Translations under genes and position numbers: made by a program
The notes under the pieces: generated by a model
What the model was told of the DNA's origin: nothing
The model's input: the letters and a program-made list of their open reading frames with translations, nothing else
Database searches by the model: none
Shown: positions 18,266-27,609 of the stretch, piece after piece
Position numbering within the stretch: the first letter of the stretch is position 1
How the letters are laid out: each line of letters opens with the position of its first letter
Source of the DNA: Duncaniella sp.
GTDB taxonomy: Bacteria > Bacteroidota > Bacteroidia > Bacteroidales > Muribaculaceae
Direction: 5' to 3'
Length of the DNA: 64,000 nucleotides
NCBI GenBank assembly: GCA_029056055.1
Contig: JAIDCC010000101.1
Location: 1 to 64,000 of the forward strand

Positions 18266-19021
18266 ATGGAGAAGACTGACTACATCTTTGGCCTGAGAGC
18301 CATAATCGAGGCCATTGAAGCCGGACGCGACATTGATAAGATTTTTCTTGCGAAAGACCTTCAGGGTGAACTTGCCAACGAACTCATTCAGAAAGCTCGC
18401 GCTTCGAGAGTAGTGATGCAGCGCGTCCCGGTGGAACGTATCAATCGCATCACCCGCAAAAACCATCAGGGTGCGCTCGCCATAATGTCGGCCGTGACTT
18501 ATCACCGTCTCGACCACCTCGTGCCCGAACTCTACGAAGGCGGAATCCTCCCGTTCATCGTGTTGCTCGACGGCATAACCGATGTCCGCAACTTCGGTGC
18601 GATAGCCCGCACGTGCGAATGTGCCGGCGTAGATGCCATTGTCATTCCCGAACATGGTTCGGTGGGTGTCGGAGGTGATGCGGTCAAGACTTCAGCCGGC
18701 GCTCTTCTTCACATTCCTGTCTGCCGCGTGCGCTCTATCGCATGGGCCGCTAAATTTCTGCGCGAAAATGGTTATAACGTCTGCGCGGTGTCGGAGAAAG
18801 CATCTCTCAACTACACCGAAGGGGCTTACACCGACCCTGTGGCTCTCGTGATGGGAGCCGAAGACACCGGTATTTCCGACGATGTGATGCGTGAATGTAC
18901 CACTAAGGTTGCCATTCCCATGTTTGGCAAAATCGGTTCGCTCAACGTTTCCGTCGCCGCCGGCGTTCTCATCTACGAGGTAGTGCGCCAGCGCCTTGAC
19001 GCTAATCTCGAAATTGTGTAA
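18266..19021 (+). CDS. rlmB: 23S rRNA (guanosine-2'-O-)-methyltransferase, RlmB/TrmH type
   Basis: A 251-residue SPOUT methyltransferase. The first 75 residues form the substrate-binding L30e-like domain. The knot domain has VLLDGITDVRNFGAIART (motif 1, about 95-112), VALVMGAEDTGIS (motif 2) and IPMFGKIGSLNVSVAAGVLIYE (motif 3), with the conserved Arg, Glu and Asn in place. RlmB (Gm2251) is the best guess, though TrmH-like relatives share these motifs. It follows recN by 17 bases. Its TAA stop is the first three bases of the inverted-repeat element that fills the downstream gap. Confidence 0.88.
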   Translation: MEKTDYIFGLRAIIEAIEAGRDIDKIFLAKDLQGELANELIQKARASRVVMQRVPVERINRITRKNHQGALAIMSAVTYHRLDHLVPELYEGGILPFIVLLDGITDVRNFGAIARTCECAGVDAIVIPEHGSVGVGGDAVKTSAGALLHIPVCRVRSIAWAAKFLRENGYNVCAVSEKASLNYTEGAYTDPVALVMGAEDTGISDDVMRECTTKVAIPMFGKIGSLNVSVAAGVLIYEVVRQRLDANLEIV

Positions 19022-19204
19022 GTAAGTTCTAAAAATAAAACGATATATGTAGAGAACAATTCTTGAATAATAAAACTCGTTCTTTTTGGATGTTTTATGC
19101 TTGTCACTCAATCGTGTAGCGCGGCTACACTCATTCGTTCCGCGCACAAATCATCTCAAAAATAACTTCCTTTTATTTATTCATTTATTTTTCTCACTTA
19201 CTTA
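19019..19204. repeat. inverted-repeat element B (186 bp)
   Basis: The ends 19019-19040 and 19183-19204 are complementary at about 17 of 21 positions and read TAAGTAAGTTCT inwards, close to element A. The middle has a GTAGC-GCG-GCTAC hairpin, and the core at 19116-19156 matches 57854-57894 at roughly three of four bases. It lies between two convergent genes, and its left end supplies the rlmB stop codon. Confidence 0.65.
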
Positions 19205-19222
19205 TTCCGGATTTACCTGAAC

Positions 19223-22200
19223 TCAATACATTTCTACTATTTCGCCTGAGTCGAGATAGTAGAGGAACGCTCTCACCGGCTGCGTGTAGAGCGTGGAAAT
19301 GAGACGCTTGTACTCGGCCATCTGCTTTCGGTATCTTTTCGAAGGCTGATGGCCGGTTTTGTAGTCGACGATGTGGATTTCTCCTCGTGAGGTCCAGACC
19401 ACACGGTCGAAACGGCGCGGCTTTTTGCCGGGCACGGCGATGCTTCGCTCCATCATGACCTGACGAGTATTCACAAACCATTCAGCCGCCAAGGGGTTGT
19501 CGACTCGCGTCCTTATCAGAGAGGCGAGGGCTTCAAATTCTTCGCCGGTCATGTTGACGCCGTCGGGTGTGATGCGGAAACGACGCAGTGCGTCATCGAC
19601 ATCCTCCTTGTGTCTGACTCCGGCCATCACTTCATGCACAATCAGACCGCGTTCGCGGGCAATGTCAATGTGATTGAAGGCATCGAGTTGCAGCTGAGTG
19701 CCTTTCCACATGTTGCGCACAGGCTCGATAGGGTAGCCCTCAAGTTCGGTGGACGATGAGGCTTCGATAGCGGTGGAACGCTCCGCTTCCGAGGCCTGCG
19801 GTTTTGTAGGGCTTCCCATCGTCAGACGCTGCTGCCAGATAGGCGAAGAGGAGGCCTCTTCGTTTTCTTCTTCCTCATCCTCTTTTTCAGAGGGGACTTC
19901 GGAGATTAATGCACCATCGAGGTCGCCGGGAAGAGGGGCGAGCACGTCAAGCTGCGCTTTGCCTATGTCGGTGTGGGTTGAGGAGTTGAGGCCTACGATA
20001 AGCTCATCTGTCGCGCGGGTCAGAGCAACGTAAAGCAGGTTGAGGTCGTCGGCCAACGCGTCTTTTTGACTTTGCGCGTATTCGGCCGCGAGAGGGGTGT
20101 TTTCAAGCTTCTTTGAAACAGCTATGGGCACCATCGGAGGGATGATGTAGGGGTCGACGTCGGGCAATTTGCCCCGTATGTCAAACCATTTGATATCAGC
20201 CTTGTTGTTAGTCCATAAATCGGCAAACGGAACGAAGACGCATTTCCATTCCAACCCCTTGCTCTTGTGCATGGTAAGCACATTGATAGCCTCTTCATCT
20301 TTGGCGGTAGGCACCGACATCAGGTGGCCGCGGTAGTCCCACCATTCAAGGAACGCGCGGAGGTCGCTGTTGCCGTGGTTGACAAACGATGCGACCATGT
20401 CCTGAAACGTCGCTAACGCCAACGCATCGCGCCGGCGGGCATCGGGCGTGAGACCTCTTATCAGACCTTCGACGAGCGAAATCATATCGTGGTCGGTCAT
20501 GGCGGGGAGCGACGGAAGTGTAATCGTGTCAAGCCCGTCTTTCACGTTGCGCATCTTTTCGACAGCCCCGGTAAGGGCGGCGGCAGGGTCAGACAGAGCT
20601 GACAGACGACTCTCGTATTCGTTGACAAACAAGGCTCTTTCGCGTTCGGTGGCCGAACGTTTGTCCTTGCGTGAATCGGAGGCCGAAAGCAGCCTGAGCT
20701 GGCTGACGATGTAGGAGATGGCGGGAACGGTCTCAATGACGAGCGACTTGTCGGAAACGATGCGCATCTGCGGCCACGTCGGGTCGGTCGCGGCCAAGAC
20801 ACGCAGGCGGTTGATGATTTTCTCACCTTCCGATTTTGTTCTGACGAGAAATGCGATGTCGCAGGGACGATAGCCCGAGTCGAGCTGACGGCGGAGATGA
20901 GCCGCCATGTAGTCGACGACTTCAGATTTCTTGTCGGTGCCGGTCATGGCCTTTTCGTCAAAGACCGTAAATTCAACGTAGCCTCTATGGTTTTTGTGTT
21001 TCGGAGAGATGCCCTGAACGACGTTGGCGTAGATAGAGCTGAAGCCTGTCACAGCCGCAAGCCGGCTAAAGAAAGCGTTGTTGAAGGTCACAACGTCGGC
21101 CGACGAGCGCCAGTTGGTGTTCTCCGATGGCAGGTCGCCGCGTACGGTGCTTCCTTCAAATGTCCGGTCGAGGTTGCCGAGTAGTGACGAGTCGCTGTTT
21201 CTGAATCGGTAGATACTCTGCTTGACGTCGCCGATGATGAGCGAATCGTGGCCTGACGCTTCGGTCTCGCGCAGGAGCGGTTCGAGATTTTCCCATTGGC
21301 TCACCGAGGTGTCCTGAAATTCGTCGATGAGATAGTGTTCGTAGCGTGTGCCGAGTCGTTCGTAGAGAAACGGCGAGTCGGTGTCGGAAATTATCGAATT
21401 GATAATTTTGTTGGTGTCGGCGAGCAGGATGGCCTGATGCTCGTGGCGGTAGAGGTCAAGGCGGTCGGCCAGCGGACGCATGATGCCCAGTTGGTAAAGG
21501 TTGGCTCTGATGATGCTCAGAAACGTATGGGCCGGGATTGACTGCAAAATTGCGTCAATACATTTTAGGACGGCTGCCTCAAGCTCGGGCGATGCGTTGA
21601 ATTTCTTGTTTTTGACAGTCATCGATGACTCGCCGTTGTAGATTTTGATGACTGTGGCCGGGACTTCAATCTTTCCCTGTTTGTTGATGTAGAGTCCCGT
21701 CTTCCCCCAATTCGTGATTGCGTTGTAAAGATGGGAGTTCAAGCCGGGATTGGTCTCTCTGTCACCTAACAGGCGGAAAACCTCGTCGGCGGCAGCACGC
21801 ACTCTCTCCATGTATTGCAGCGGCAGGCGGCTCACTGCGGAGATGAATTTTTCGAGACGGCCCTCTTCGCGGAGGTAGTCGATGATGTCGGCTTCGTTTT
21901 CGCGGAAGTCGTCGTTGGTGAGTTGCGAGATAAAATCTATAAGGTCGGAATGAAGGTAGACGCTGCGGTCGAGGATTGAAAATTTCTCACCTTTCTCTAT
22001 GCGGGAAAGCATGTATTTCTCAATCCAGTTGAGAAGCCAGCGGGTCTCTCGTGTCGGGTTAGCGCGGTTGATGAGCGAGAGCATTTCGTCGACACTCTCC
22101 TCGATGATTTCTTTCTGGTCAATCTCAATGGAATAATTGCCGTTTACCTCGGCCTCGCGTGCAAACGACCGCAGAATGCTCTGAAAGAACGAGTCGATAG

Positions 22201-22564
22201 TAGAAATGTTGAGCGCTCCGAAGTCAAACAGCACTCCCCGCAAAGCGTCGGCAGCTGCCTCGGCGAGTTGACGCTCCGTACAACCGAATTCTTTAACGAA
22301 GTCATCAAGATAGTCGCTTCTCTTTTTCCATCCCGGCTCCATTCCGGCAAGCACGGCCAATTGGTGGACGATGCGTCGCTTCATCTCTTCGGTGGCCTTG
22401 TTGGTAAAGGTGATGGCGAGAAGTTTGCGATGGCGTTCGCCTTGCACCGGTTCAAGCGTGTAGCTGCCCTCGTCGGTCTTCTTGCCGAGGATATATTTGA
22501 TATACTCTCGTGCCAGCTGATAGGTCTTGCCTGACCCGGCCGATGCTTTGTGGATGGTGAGCAT
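19223..22564 (-). CDS. UvrD-type helicase with C-terminal PD-(D/E)XK nuclease (AddA/RecB-like)
   Basis: A 1113-residue helicase-nuclease for processing double-strand DNA ends. Walker A is ASAGSGKTYQ (residues 8-17), Walker B YLIDEFQDTS, with helicase motifs LIIGDVKQSIYRFR, VLTMHKSKGLEWK and LLYVALTRA. The last 170 residues have RGLIVHEVM, an RFDRVVW Asp, IHIVDYKTG and QMAEYKRL, the nuclease active-site set. An acidic low-complexity stretch (EKEDEEEENEEA) separates the two parts. In Bacteroidota an AddB-like partner is usually beside it; none is in this window. It ends a minus-strand run that starts with pyrK. It starts 18 bases after the SUI1-family gene. Confidence 0.9.
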   Translation of the reverse strand: MLTIHKASAGSGKTYQLAREYIKYILGKKTDEGSYTLEPVQGERHRKLLAITFTNKATEEMKRRIVHQLAVLAGMEPGWKKRSDYLDDFVKEFGCTERQLAEAAADALRGVLFDFGALNISTIDSFFQSILRSFAREAEVNGNYSIEIDQKEIIEESVDEMLSLINRANPTRETRWLLNWIEKYMLSRIEKGEKFSILDRSVYLHSDLIDFISQLTNDDFRENEADIIDYLREEGRLEKFISAVSRLPLQYMERVRAAADEVFRLLGDRETNPGLNSHLYNAITNWGKTGLYINKQGKIEVPATVIKIYNGESSMTVKNKKFNASPELEAAVLKCIDAILQSIPAHTFLSIIRANLYQLGIMRPLADRLDLYRHEHQAILLADTNKIINSIISDTDSPFLYERLGTRYEHYLIDEFQDTSVSQWENLEPLLRETEASGHDSLIIGDVKQSIYRFRNSDSSLLGNLDRTFEGSTVRGDLPSENTNWRSSADVVTFNNAFFSRLAAVTGFSSIYANVVQGISPKHKNHRGYVEFTVFDEKAMTGTDKKSEVVDYMAAHLRRQLDSGYRPCDIAFLVRTKSEGEKIINRLRVLAATDPTWPQMRIVSDKSLVIETVPAISYIVSQLRLLSASDSRKDKRSATERERALFVNEYESRLSALSDPAAALTGAVEKMRNVKDGLDTITLPSLPAMTDHDMISLVEGLIRGLTPDARRRDALALATFQDMVASFVNHGNSDLRAFLEWWDYRGHLMSVPTAKDEEAINVLTMHKSKGLEWKCVFVPFADLWTNNKADIKWFDIRGKLPDVDPYIIPPMVPIAVSKKLENTPLAAEYAQSQKDALADDLNLLYVALTRATDELIVGLNSSTHTDIGKAQLDVLAPLPGDLDGALISEVPSEKEDEEEENEEASSSPIWQQRLTMGSPTKPQASEAERSTAIEASSSTELEGYPIEPVRNMWKGTQLQLDAFNHIDIARERGLIVHEVMAGVRHKEDVDDALRRFRITPDGVNMTGEEFEALASLIRTRVDNPLAAEWFVNTRQVMMERSIAVPGKKPRRFDRVVWTSRGEIHIVDYKTGHQPSKRYRKQMAEYKRLISTLYTQPVRAFLYYLDSGEIVEMY

Positions 22565-22582
22565 AGATGTGAGGAGCCTGCA

Positions 22583-22915
22583 TTATTTCACTTTGTAACC
22601 CATCTTGACGAGCTGAGCCTTGACATCTTCGAGGCGTTCGCCCTGAATGAGGATTTCGCCTCCACGCACAGAGCCGCCTGTCGACAGTGTGCGCTTGAGT
22701 TGTCGGGCCGCCTCTTCGGCAAGGGCGTCGTCGCGACCATCAGGGTCGAAACCGTAGACTATTGTCGCCGTTTTTCCTTTGCGGCCTTTGCGGTCGATTG
22801 TAACGCTCAAAACCGGTTTGGCCGGAGCTGAGGAGGGTGCTGTTTCGGGAGTCGAGTCTTCACGTTCCAACTCGCCTGCGGCCACCTTGGCTGCAAGTAT
22901 GTCTTTCCAATCCAT
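22583..22915 (-). CDS. translation initiation factor SUI1 family protein (YciH-like)
   Basis: A 110-residue eIF1-like protein. The N-terminal 35 residues are charged and probably flexible. The SUI1 fold follows, with TIDRKGRKGKTATIVYGF, a GG pair in LSTGGSVRGGEILIQG, and a C-terminal MGYKVK. Bacterial YciH is thought to tune start-codon selection or stress translation but is not essential. It lies 6 bases after a lipoprotein gene and 18 before the helicase, all on one strand, without a clear functional link to either. Confidence 0.88.
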   Translation of the reverse strand: MDWKDILAAKVAAGELEREDSTPETAPSSAPAKPVLSVTIDRKGRKGKTATIVYGFDPDGRDDALAEEAARQLKRTLSTGGSVRGGEILIQGERLEDVKAQLVKMGYKVK

Positions 22916-22921
22916 AGCGCG

Positions 22922-23392
22922 TCAAAAGTCTAAGGCAGAATCTGCCGGGATGGTATCGTGGTCTTCGATGGGAAACTCGCCTGGCTTGTCGATAGACTCC
23001 GAAAGAGTGGCGAGCATCATGGCATATTTGTCCTGGTCAACGGGGAGATGGTCGAAAAAAGCACGAGCCGAGTCGGCATTCTGTTTCCAGGCTTCGCGAT
23101 AGCATCTGACGGCGAGTTCGAGCGCATCGGATGCGTCGGTGCGCTCGTCGAGCTGCATGTAGAGAATTGACAACCTACACAATTCCGAGGCCTCGATGCC
23201 TGACGACTCAAACGGTTTGGATGTGATATTGTCGCAGATGGTGCGCGTCGAAGCCACATCGTCGGCCGCGAGAGCTATCTCGGCCGAGGCCACCTGCTCG
23301 GCGAGCGAATTCTTGCCACATCCGGTCAATAAGGCGGGGAGGAGGGTTGCAAGGGGAAGCAATAGATATTTCGTAAGGTAAGAGAGTTTCAT
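22922..23392 (-). CDS. lipoprotein of unknown function
   Basis: A 156-residue protein with a lipoprotein signal peptide: a basic start, a Leu-rich core, and the lipobox LLTGC with the cysteine near residue 25. The mature part is helical and acidic, with an alternation like short TPR-type helices (EIALAADDVASTRTICDN, SELCRLSILYMQLDER, ALELAVRCYREAW). No family is recognised with confidence. It lies between a second lipoprotein gene and the SUI1 factor, 6 bases before the latter. It is probably anchored in a membrane and faces the periplasm. Confidence 0.75.
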   Translation of the reverse strand: MKLSYLTKYLLLPLATLLPALLTGCGKNSLAEQVASAEIALAADDVASTRTICDNITSKPFESSGIEASELCRLSILYMQLDERTDASDALELAVRCYREAWKQNADSARAFFDHLPVDQDKYAMMLATLSESIDKPGEFPIEDHDTIPADSALDF

Positions 23393-23449
23393 AGCGTATT
23401 TTGTTGGGGTAATCCGGGAAAAGGAACAGAGTGCCTTCGGAGGCCGTGA

Positions 23450-23863
23450 TTAATTGCGTTTGTAGGAGTAGACCACACCATCGCGTTCGAGCTGGAGCGA
23501 AACGTCGGAATGTCCGGCTATGCGTTGGCCTATCCTTTCGGGGATGCTGCCGATGAGGCTTTCGTCGCCCTCGGCATGAAGAGTCGACGGGTCGAGGTGC
23601 AGAAGAAGAGAGTCGCGCTCAACGTTCCATGTGCCCTCGACGCTATAGGTCAACACTCCGGGTTTTATTGCCGTGATGACACACTTTCCATCCTTGAAAA
23701 GTTGCATCACGGGTTGCTTGTCAGAGATTTCGGTGTTGTAATACTGCCCGACAATTTCTTTGGCCTCGGACGACAGCGGCGAGCATCCCATGGCGAGCAG
23801 ACACAGCAGCATCCCTACCGAGAGCGCGATGAGTGGGAGCGGAGTTTTCAGACGTGGCATCAT
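23450..23863 (-). CDS. small lipoprotein, possible lipocalin-like fold
   Basis: A protein of about 137 residues. The signal peptide has a long hydrophobic core and the lipobox LLAMGC. The mature domain is beta-rich: [58 protein letters not shown], reminiscent of small lipocalin-like domains of this phylum. This is inference only. The ATG at 23863 overlaps the pyrD stop (ATGA), which I prefer to the TTG two codons earlier. It is translationally coupled to pyrD but there is no evidence of a pyrimidine role. Confidence 0.72.
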   Translation of the reverse strand: MMPRLKTPLPLIALSVGMLLCLLAMGCSPLSSEAKEIVGQYYNTEISDKQPVMQLFKDGKCVITAIKPGVLTYSVEGTWNVERDSLLLHLDPSTLHAEGDESLIGSIPERIGQRIAGHSDVSLQLERDGVVYSYKRN

Positions 23864-24768
23864 ATGCAACCGATAATTTCGTTGATGTCCGAGATACCGT
23901 GACGGGCACAGTAATCTTCCATGTAATCAATGATTTTCATCGTCACGGCCGGGTCGACAAAGTTGGCGGTGCCGACCTCGACGGCGCTTGCGCCGGCAAG
24001 CATAAACTCAATAGCGTCGCGACCATCCATGATTCCTCCAAGACCGATTACGGGGATTTTGACTGCCTTGGCCACTTGCCATACCATTCTCACGGCAATG
24101 GGGCGAACGGCAGGGCCTGAAAGACCGCCGGTGACCGTCGAGAGGCAAGGGCGACGGCGCTCTACGTCGATAGCCATGCCGAGCAGCGTGTTGATGAGCG
24201 ACACCGAGTCGGCGCCCTCGGCTTCGACGGCGCGTGCGATGTCGGCTATTGAAGTGACATTTGGCGAGAGCTTCACGATGAGCGGCTTGCGGTAGACTGC
24301 GCGGACTGCCTTTGTCACCTCGGCGGCTCCCTCGCAGGTGGTGCCGAACGCCATGCCTCCCTCCTTGACGTTGGGACAGGAAATGTTAACCTCGATAGCT
24401 GCCACATCGTCGAGCGTGGCCAATCGACGCGCCGTTTCAACGTAATCCTCGGTGCGAGCGCCGCTGACGTTGACAATCAGGCGCGAACCGTTGTGACGAA
24501 TTTCCGGGTAGATATGATGAATGAAGTAATCGACGCCTTTGTTTTGCAGACCGACAGCGTTGAGCATACCCGAGGGTGTCTCGACCATGCGGGGATAGGG
24601 ATTGCCTTCGCGGTGATTGAGGGTGGTGCCCTTGACGATGTAGGCGCCAAGACGCGAAAGGTCGATGAACGGCGCAAATTCTGTGCCGTAGCCGAATGTG
24701 CCCGAGGCGGTCATTACAGGGTTCTGAAGTTCAAGACCTCCGCCTATATTTACGTTGAGTTTTGCCAT
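23860..24768 (-). CDS. pyrD: dihydroorotate dehydrogenase catalytic subunit (class 1B)
   Basis: A 302-residue FMN enzyme oxidising dihydroorotate to orotate in pyrimidine synthesis. [12 protein letters not shown] at residues 18-29, the [11 protein letters not shown] loop with the active-site cysteine of class 1 enzymes, IVKLSPN, and [17 protein letters not shown] are all as expected. Partnering with PyrK (next gene upstream) makes it the NAD-dependent 1B form, a heterotetramer in the cytoplasm. There are 62 bases between pyrK and pyrD and I see no second promoter there. The downstream lipoprotein gene overlaps its stop. Confidence 0.96.
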   Translation of the reverse strand: MAKLNVNIGGGLELQNPVMTASGTFGYGTEFAPFIDLSRLGAYIVKGTTLNHREGNPYPRMVETPSGMLNAVGLQNKGVDYFIHHIYPEIRHNGSRLIVNVSGARTEDYVETARRLATLDDVAAIEVNISCPNVKEGGMAFGTTCEGAAEVTKAVRAVYRKPLIVKLSPNVTSIADIARAVEAEGADSVSLINTLLGMAIDVERRRPCLSTVTGGLSGPAVRPIAVRMVWQVAKAVKIPVIGLGGIMDGRDAIEFMLAGASAVEVGTANFVDPAVTMKIIDYMEDYCARHGISDINEIIGCI

Positions 24769-24830
24769 TGAGATGATAACTCTTCTTATAGTTCAATTAT
24801 TATATTAATGAGTCTGCGCGTCGGTCTCTT

Positions 24831-25637
24831 TTACCAGTTGAGCATTTCGAGAGGGAAGACCGGGCCTTCGGTGCAAACGCAGACATTGCCGCGCACGGTG
24901 TTTTCGACGCAGCACAGACATGCTCCCAGACCGCACGCCATCATGTTTTCAAGCGATACCTCGGTGGGCGAACCGGTTTGGCGGGTCATCGCAGCAACAG
25001 CCTTCATCATGGGTGCCGGACCGCAGACATACACCTTGTCCCACTTCTCGGCGAGCGCCTGATGGGCGGTGACGAAACCTTTCACGCCATGCGAGCCGTC
25101 TTCGGTAGCGGTGAGCACCTCGCCCACTTTTTCGAAATTTTCGAGCTCGAGCAAATCGTCATAGCTTCGTGCGCCGAGCAGAAACACCGGCTCAACACCG
25201 GCTTCTTTCAGACGGCGACCCAAAAGAAGGAGTGGGGCAACGCCCACACCACCACCTACGAGAAGCGCACGGCTTCCGGCCGGAATGTCGAGGTCGAAAC
25301 CATTGCCGAGGGGGAGGACAAGATTGAGGAGGTCGCCCTCGCGTCTGCTCATGATTGCCTCGGTGCCGCGTCCCGCTTTCCTCACAAGAAGTGTGAGCGT
25401 GTTGCTTTCCGCGTCGACATCGTTTATCGAAATAGGCCTACGGAGCAATACATCCTTGGCATCGGCCGCCACCTGCACAAACTGGCCGGGGGCACAGTAG
25501 GGGATGGTTTCGGTCCGGTCGGCCGGACTCAACACTATGCGCGAGTATTGGGGCGTGAGGTGTTGGTTTGTCACGACTACATAGTTGGAAATGAGCTGCT
25601 CTCCGATGGGCGTTTTATGACTGTGATGGGTATTCAT
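24831..25637 (-). CDS. pyrK: dihydroorotate dehydrogenase electron transfer subunit
   Basis: A 268-residue FAD and 2Fe-2S protein that passes electrons from PyrD to NAD. The FAD-binding RRPISIND motif, the glycine-rich LLVGGGVGVAPLLLLGRRL (about 115-133) and the C-terminal cysteine set in ACGLGACLCC plus CVC make the family clear. It starts the minus-strand operon with a strong promoter at 25686-25717. The first 15 residues are a little longer than usual, but the ATG at 25637 is well placed. Confidence 0.95.
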   Translation of the reverse strand: MNTHHSHKTPIGEQLISNYVVVTNQHLTPQYSRIVLSPADRTETIPYCAPGQFVQVAADAKDVLLRRPISINDVDAESNTLTLLVRKAGRGTEAIMSRREGDLLNLVLPLGNGFDLDIPAGSRALLVGGGVGVAPLLLLGRRLKEAGVEPVFLLGARSYDDLLELENFEKVGEVLTATEDGSHGVKGFVTAHQALAEKWDKVYVCGPAPMMKAVAAMTRQTGSPTEVSLENMMACGLGACLCCVENTVRGNVCVCTEGPVFPLEMLNW

Positions 25638-25685
25638 AGCGTGTGGTTTCTTATATCCGCTCCTGTCGGAGTCGGTTTCGTGTTA

Positions 25686-25717
25686 CAAAAGTAGTAAAAA
25701 TTAAACTTTTCCGCAAA
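25686..25717 (-). promoter_or_regulatory. pyrK-pyrD operon promoter
   Basis: On the minus strand TTTG (25717-25714), a 20-base spacer, then TACTTTTG (25693-25686). Transcription would begin near 25680, about 43 bases before pyrK. Confidence 0.75.
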
Positions 25718-25797
25718 TATTGAGTCTAATGAATACAATACTTTTGTTGAGATTTACCTTTTAGACTTTCTTAACGCTTTAAATGCGAAAAAAAGAG

Positions 25798-25805
25798 TAT
25801 ATTTG
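25798..25805 (+). promoter_or_regulatory. probable -7 element for the sigma factor gene
   Basis: TATATTTG matches TAnnTTTG, about 100 bases before the ATG. The -33 region has no TTG at the expected distance, so this promoter may need an activator or the ECF sigma itself. Confidence 0.45.
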
Positions 25806-25905
25806 CACTTTGTTATCATCGGCAGTCATCAGGCTTCTCAAATCGCCGGCGGCTGCATTTGATATCTTCTAATCCAGAACAACCCAATACTATTAATAAA
25901 TAAGA

Positions 25906-26466
25906 ATGAAACAAGCGACTCCAGTCGACGATGCCGCTTTGATTGATCGACTACGCGACCCGTCAACATGCCGTGCCGCTTTTGCCGACCTCATCAAGAC
26001 CTATTCGGAGCCATTGTATCGCCAGATACGCCGCATGGTGCAAAACCACGACGATGCTGATGATGTGTTGCAAAACACATTCCTCAAGGCGTGGCAGAAT
26101 ATCCACCTCTTCCGCGGTGATGCCAAACTGACGACCTGGCTCTACAAAATAGCCCTCAACGAGAGCATCACTTTCCTCGACAGAGAGAAACGACGCTCCA
26201 CACAGTCGATTGACGACGAGGAAAACTCTGTCATCAATACCATCGAGGCCGATGAATGGGTAGACGGCGACGAGCTGGCTCTACATCTGCGCAAGGCAAT
26301 AGCGCTCCTGCCCGAAAAGCAGCGTCTCGTCTTCACGATGCACTATTACGACGAAATGAAGTATGAGCAGATTTCCGAGATACTCGGCACATCGGTGGGT
26401 GCCCTCAAGGCTTCGTATCACCATGCCGTGAAAAAAATCGAAGAATATTTTTCGGCTTTAGATTAA
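25906..26466 (+). CDS. ECF-type RNA polymerase sigma factor
   Basis: A 186-residue sigma-70 family protein with only regions 2 and 4. Region 2 (about 25-95) has the HDDADDVLQNTFLKAWQN core-binding helix and KLTTWLYKIALNESI. Region 4 (about 125-180) has ALLPEKQRLVFTMHYYDEMKYEQISEILGTSVGALKASYHHAVKK split over its helix-turn-helix. An acidic linker (DDEENSVINTIEADE) separates them. It heads a cluster with a probable membrane partner and a CpxP/Spy-like periplasmic protein, which points to envelope-stress regulation, by analogy with other bacteria. Confidence 0.92.
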   Translation: MKQATPVDDAALIDRLRDPSTCRAAFADLIKTYSEPLYRQIRRMVQNHDDADDVLQNTFLKAWQNIHLFRGDAKLTTWLYKIALNESITFLDREKRRSTQSIDDEENSVINTIEADEWVDGDELALHLRKAIALLPEKQRLVFTMHYYDEMKYEQISEILGTSVGALKASYHHAVKKIEEYFSALD

Positions 26467-26552
26467 ACTAATTCCACCATGACGAGTCAAATAAATAACT
26501 GACTTACAAAACAGATTATTCCGTCAAACCTACCAACCCCGTCTACCCGATT

Positions 26553-26987
26553 ATGGAAAACGAGATACTAAAAAAAATCAACCGAAGTGACGGCTTCACC
26601 GTCCCGGAGGGCTATTTTGAAGATTTCGCCAAAAGAATGACCGCCTCGCTTCCCGAGCAGCCTTGGGAGAATGAGGAAGAAGTCCGCATGGTGCCTCGTT
26701 CGTGGTGGCAGAAAGTGCGCCCCTACGTCTATCTCGCCGCGATGTTCCTCGGCATTTGGTGCATGATGCAGACGTTTGATTTGATGCGTCCTCACGCCGG
26801 CGAATATTCTCCCGAAAACAATCCCGTGATAGCCGCAGCCATGAACAACGACGTTTTCATGGAGGAATACTTCGATGCCGCTTCCTCGATAGATGATTAT
26901 GACTTCTATGACGAGCTTTATTCCGACGGTTATACTCCGGCGGTGCACACCGGCGCCCAGGATAAAGGCGCAAGCGTGTCTATCTGA
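26553..26987 (+). CDS. single-pass membrane protein, putative anti-sigma partner
   Basis: A 144-residue protein. The first 50 residues are cytoplasmic-looking and carry TVPEGYFEDFAKRM, a motif I recall beside ECF sigma genes in Bacteroidota. One transmembrane helix follows (about 57-74, VYLAAMFLGIWCMMQTF). The rest is acidic, with many Asp, Tyr and Glu residues (DDYDFYDELYSDGY), probably in the periplasm. It lacks a zinc-binding anti-sigma motif (HxxxCxxC). An anti-sigma role is inferred from position, 86 bases after the sigma gene, and from topology. Confidence 0.65.
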   Translation: MENEILKKINRSDGFTVPEGYFEDFAKRMTASLPEQPWENEEEVRMVPRSWWQKVRPYVYLAAMFLGIWCMMQTFDLMRPHAGEYSPENNPVIAAAMNNDVFMEEYFDAASSIDDYDFYDELYSDGYTPAVHTGAQDKGASVSI

Positions 26988-27029
26988 TAAATATTTGAAT
27001 AACTATTGCAAAAATACACGAAACAATAT

Positions 27030-27494
27030 ATGTATCGATTTTACATCATAATTTGCCTCTCACTCCTGTCGTGTCTGGCCTCTTTTGCCGATGAGCGCCC
27101 CACGAAGCGCGAGCGTGACTCATGGATGCAGGAAATGCTCGACTATAAGGTTGACTATATCGCCAAGGACCTCGGACTCAACGAGGAAGAAAAGGCAAAG
27201 TTCGCCGGGGTCTACACTTCGATGGAGAAGGAGATGCGCACTGTGCAAAAAGAAACGCAGAAGCTTGAGAAGGATGTAAGGAAAAAAGGCGACAAGGCCA
27301 CGAAGCTCGAAATGGAAAAAGCCGCCGAAGCACAGTTTGAGCTCCGCGGAAAGGAGAATCAGATTGAGCTGAAGTATTTCCCGAAACTCAAGGCCGTTCT
27401 TGCGCCCGCTCAGTTGCTGAAGCTGAAGGAATCGGAACGCAAGTTTATGCGTCATGTGATGAATCAGCACAGCAAGTCGAAGAAAAAGAAGTAA
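27030..27494 (+). CDS. periplasmic CpxP/Spy-like helical protein
   Basis: A 154-residue protein with a signal peptide (about 1-20, ending ASFA before DERPTKRER). The mature part is highly charged and helical: LGLNEEEKAKFAGVYTSM, then a Lys/Glu coiled coil, then LKAVLAPAQLLKLKESERKF, which resembles the LTxxQ-type repeats of CpxP/Spy chaperones. The tail is polylysine. I start at the ATG 27030 rather than the TTG at 27006 because it gives a clean signal peptide. It follows the putative anti-sigma gene by 42 bases, so the three probably form one envelope-stress unit. Confidence 0.7.
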   Translation: MYRFYIIICLSLLSCLASFADERPTKRERDSWMQEMLDYKVDYIAKDLGLNEEEKAKFAGVYTSMEKEMRTVQKETQKLEKDVRKKGDKATKLEMEKAAEAQFELRGKENQIELKYFPKLKAVLAPAQLLKLKESERKFMRHVMNQHSKSKKKK

Positions 27495-27609
27495 GGGCCG
27501 TAACAGCTCTCCTTTAAGTAATCGATTGATTGTCCGGGTACGGCCTTATAAAGGCGTATTCGGATAGTTGTGGTTTTACTCATTTTCACAGACACGACAG
27601 ATTTTACTT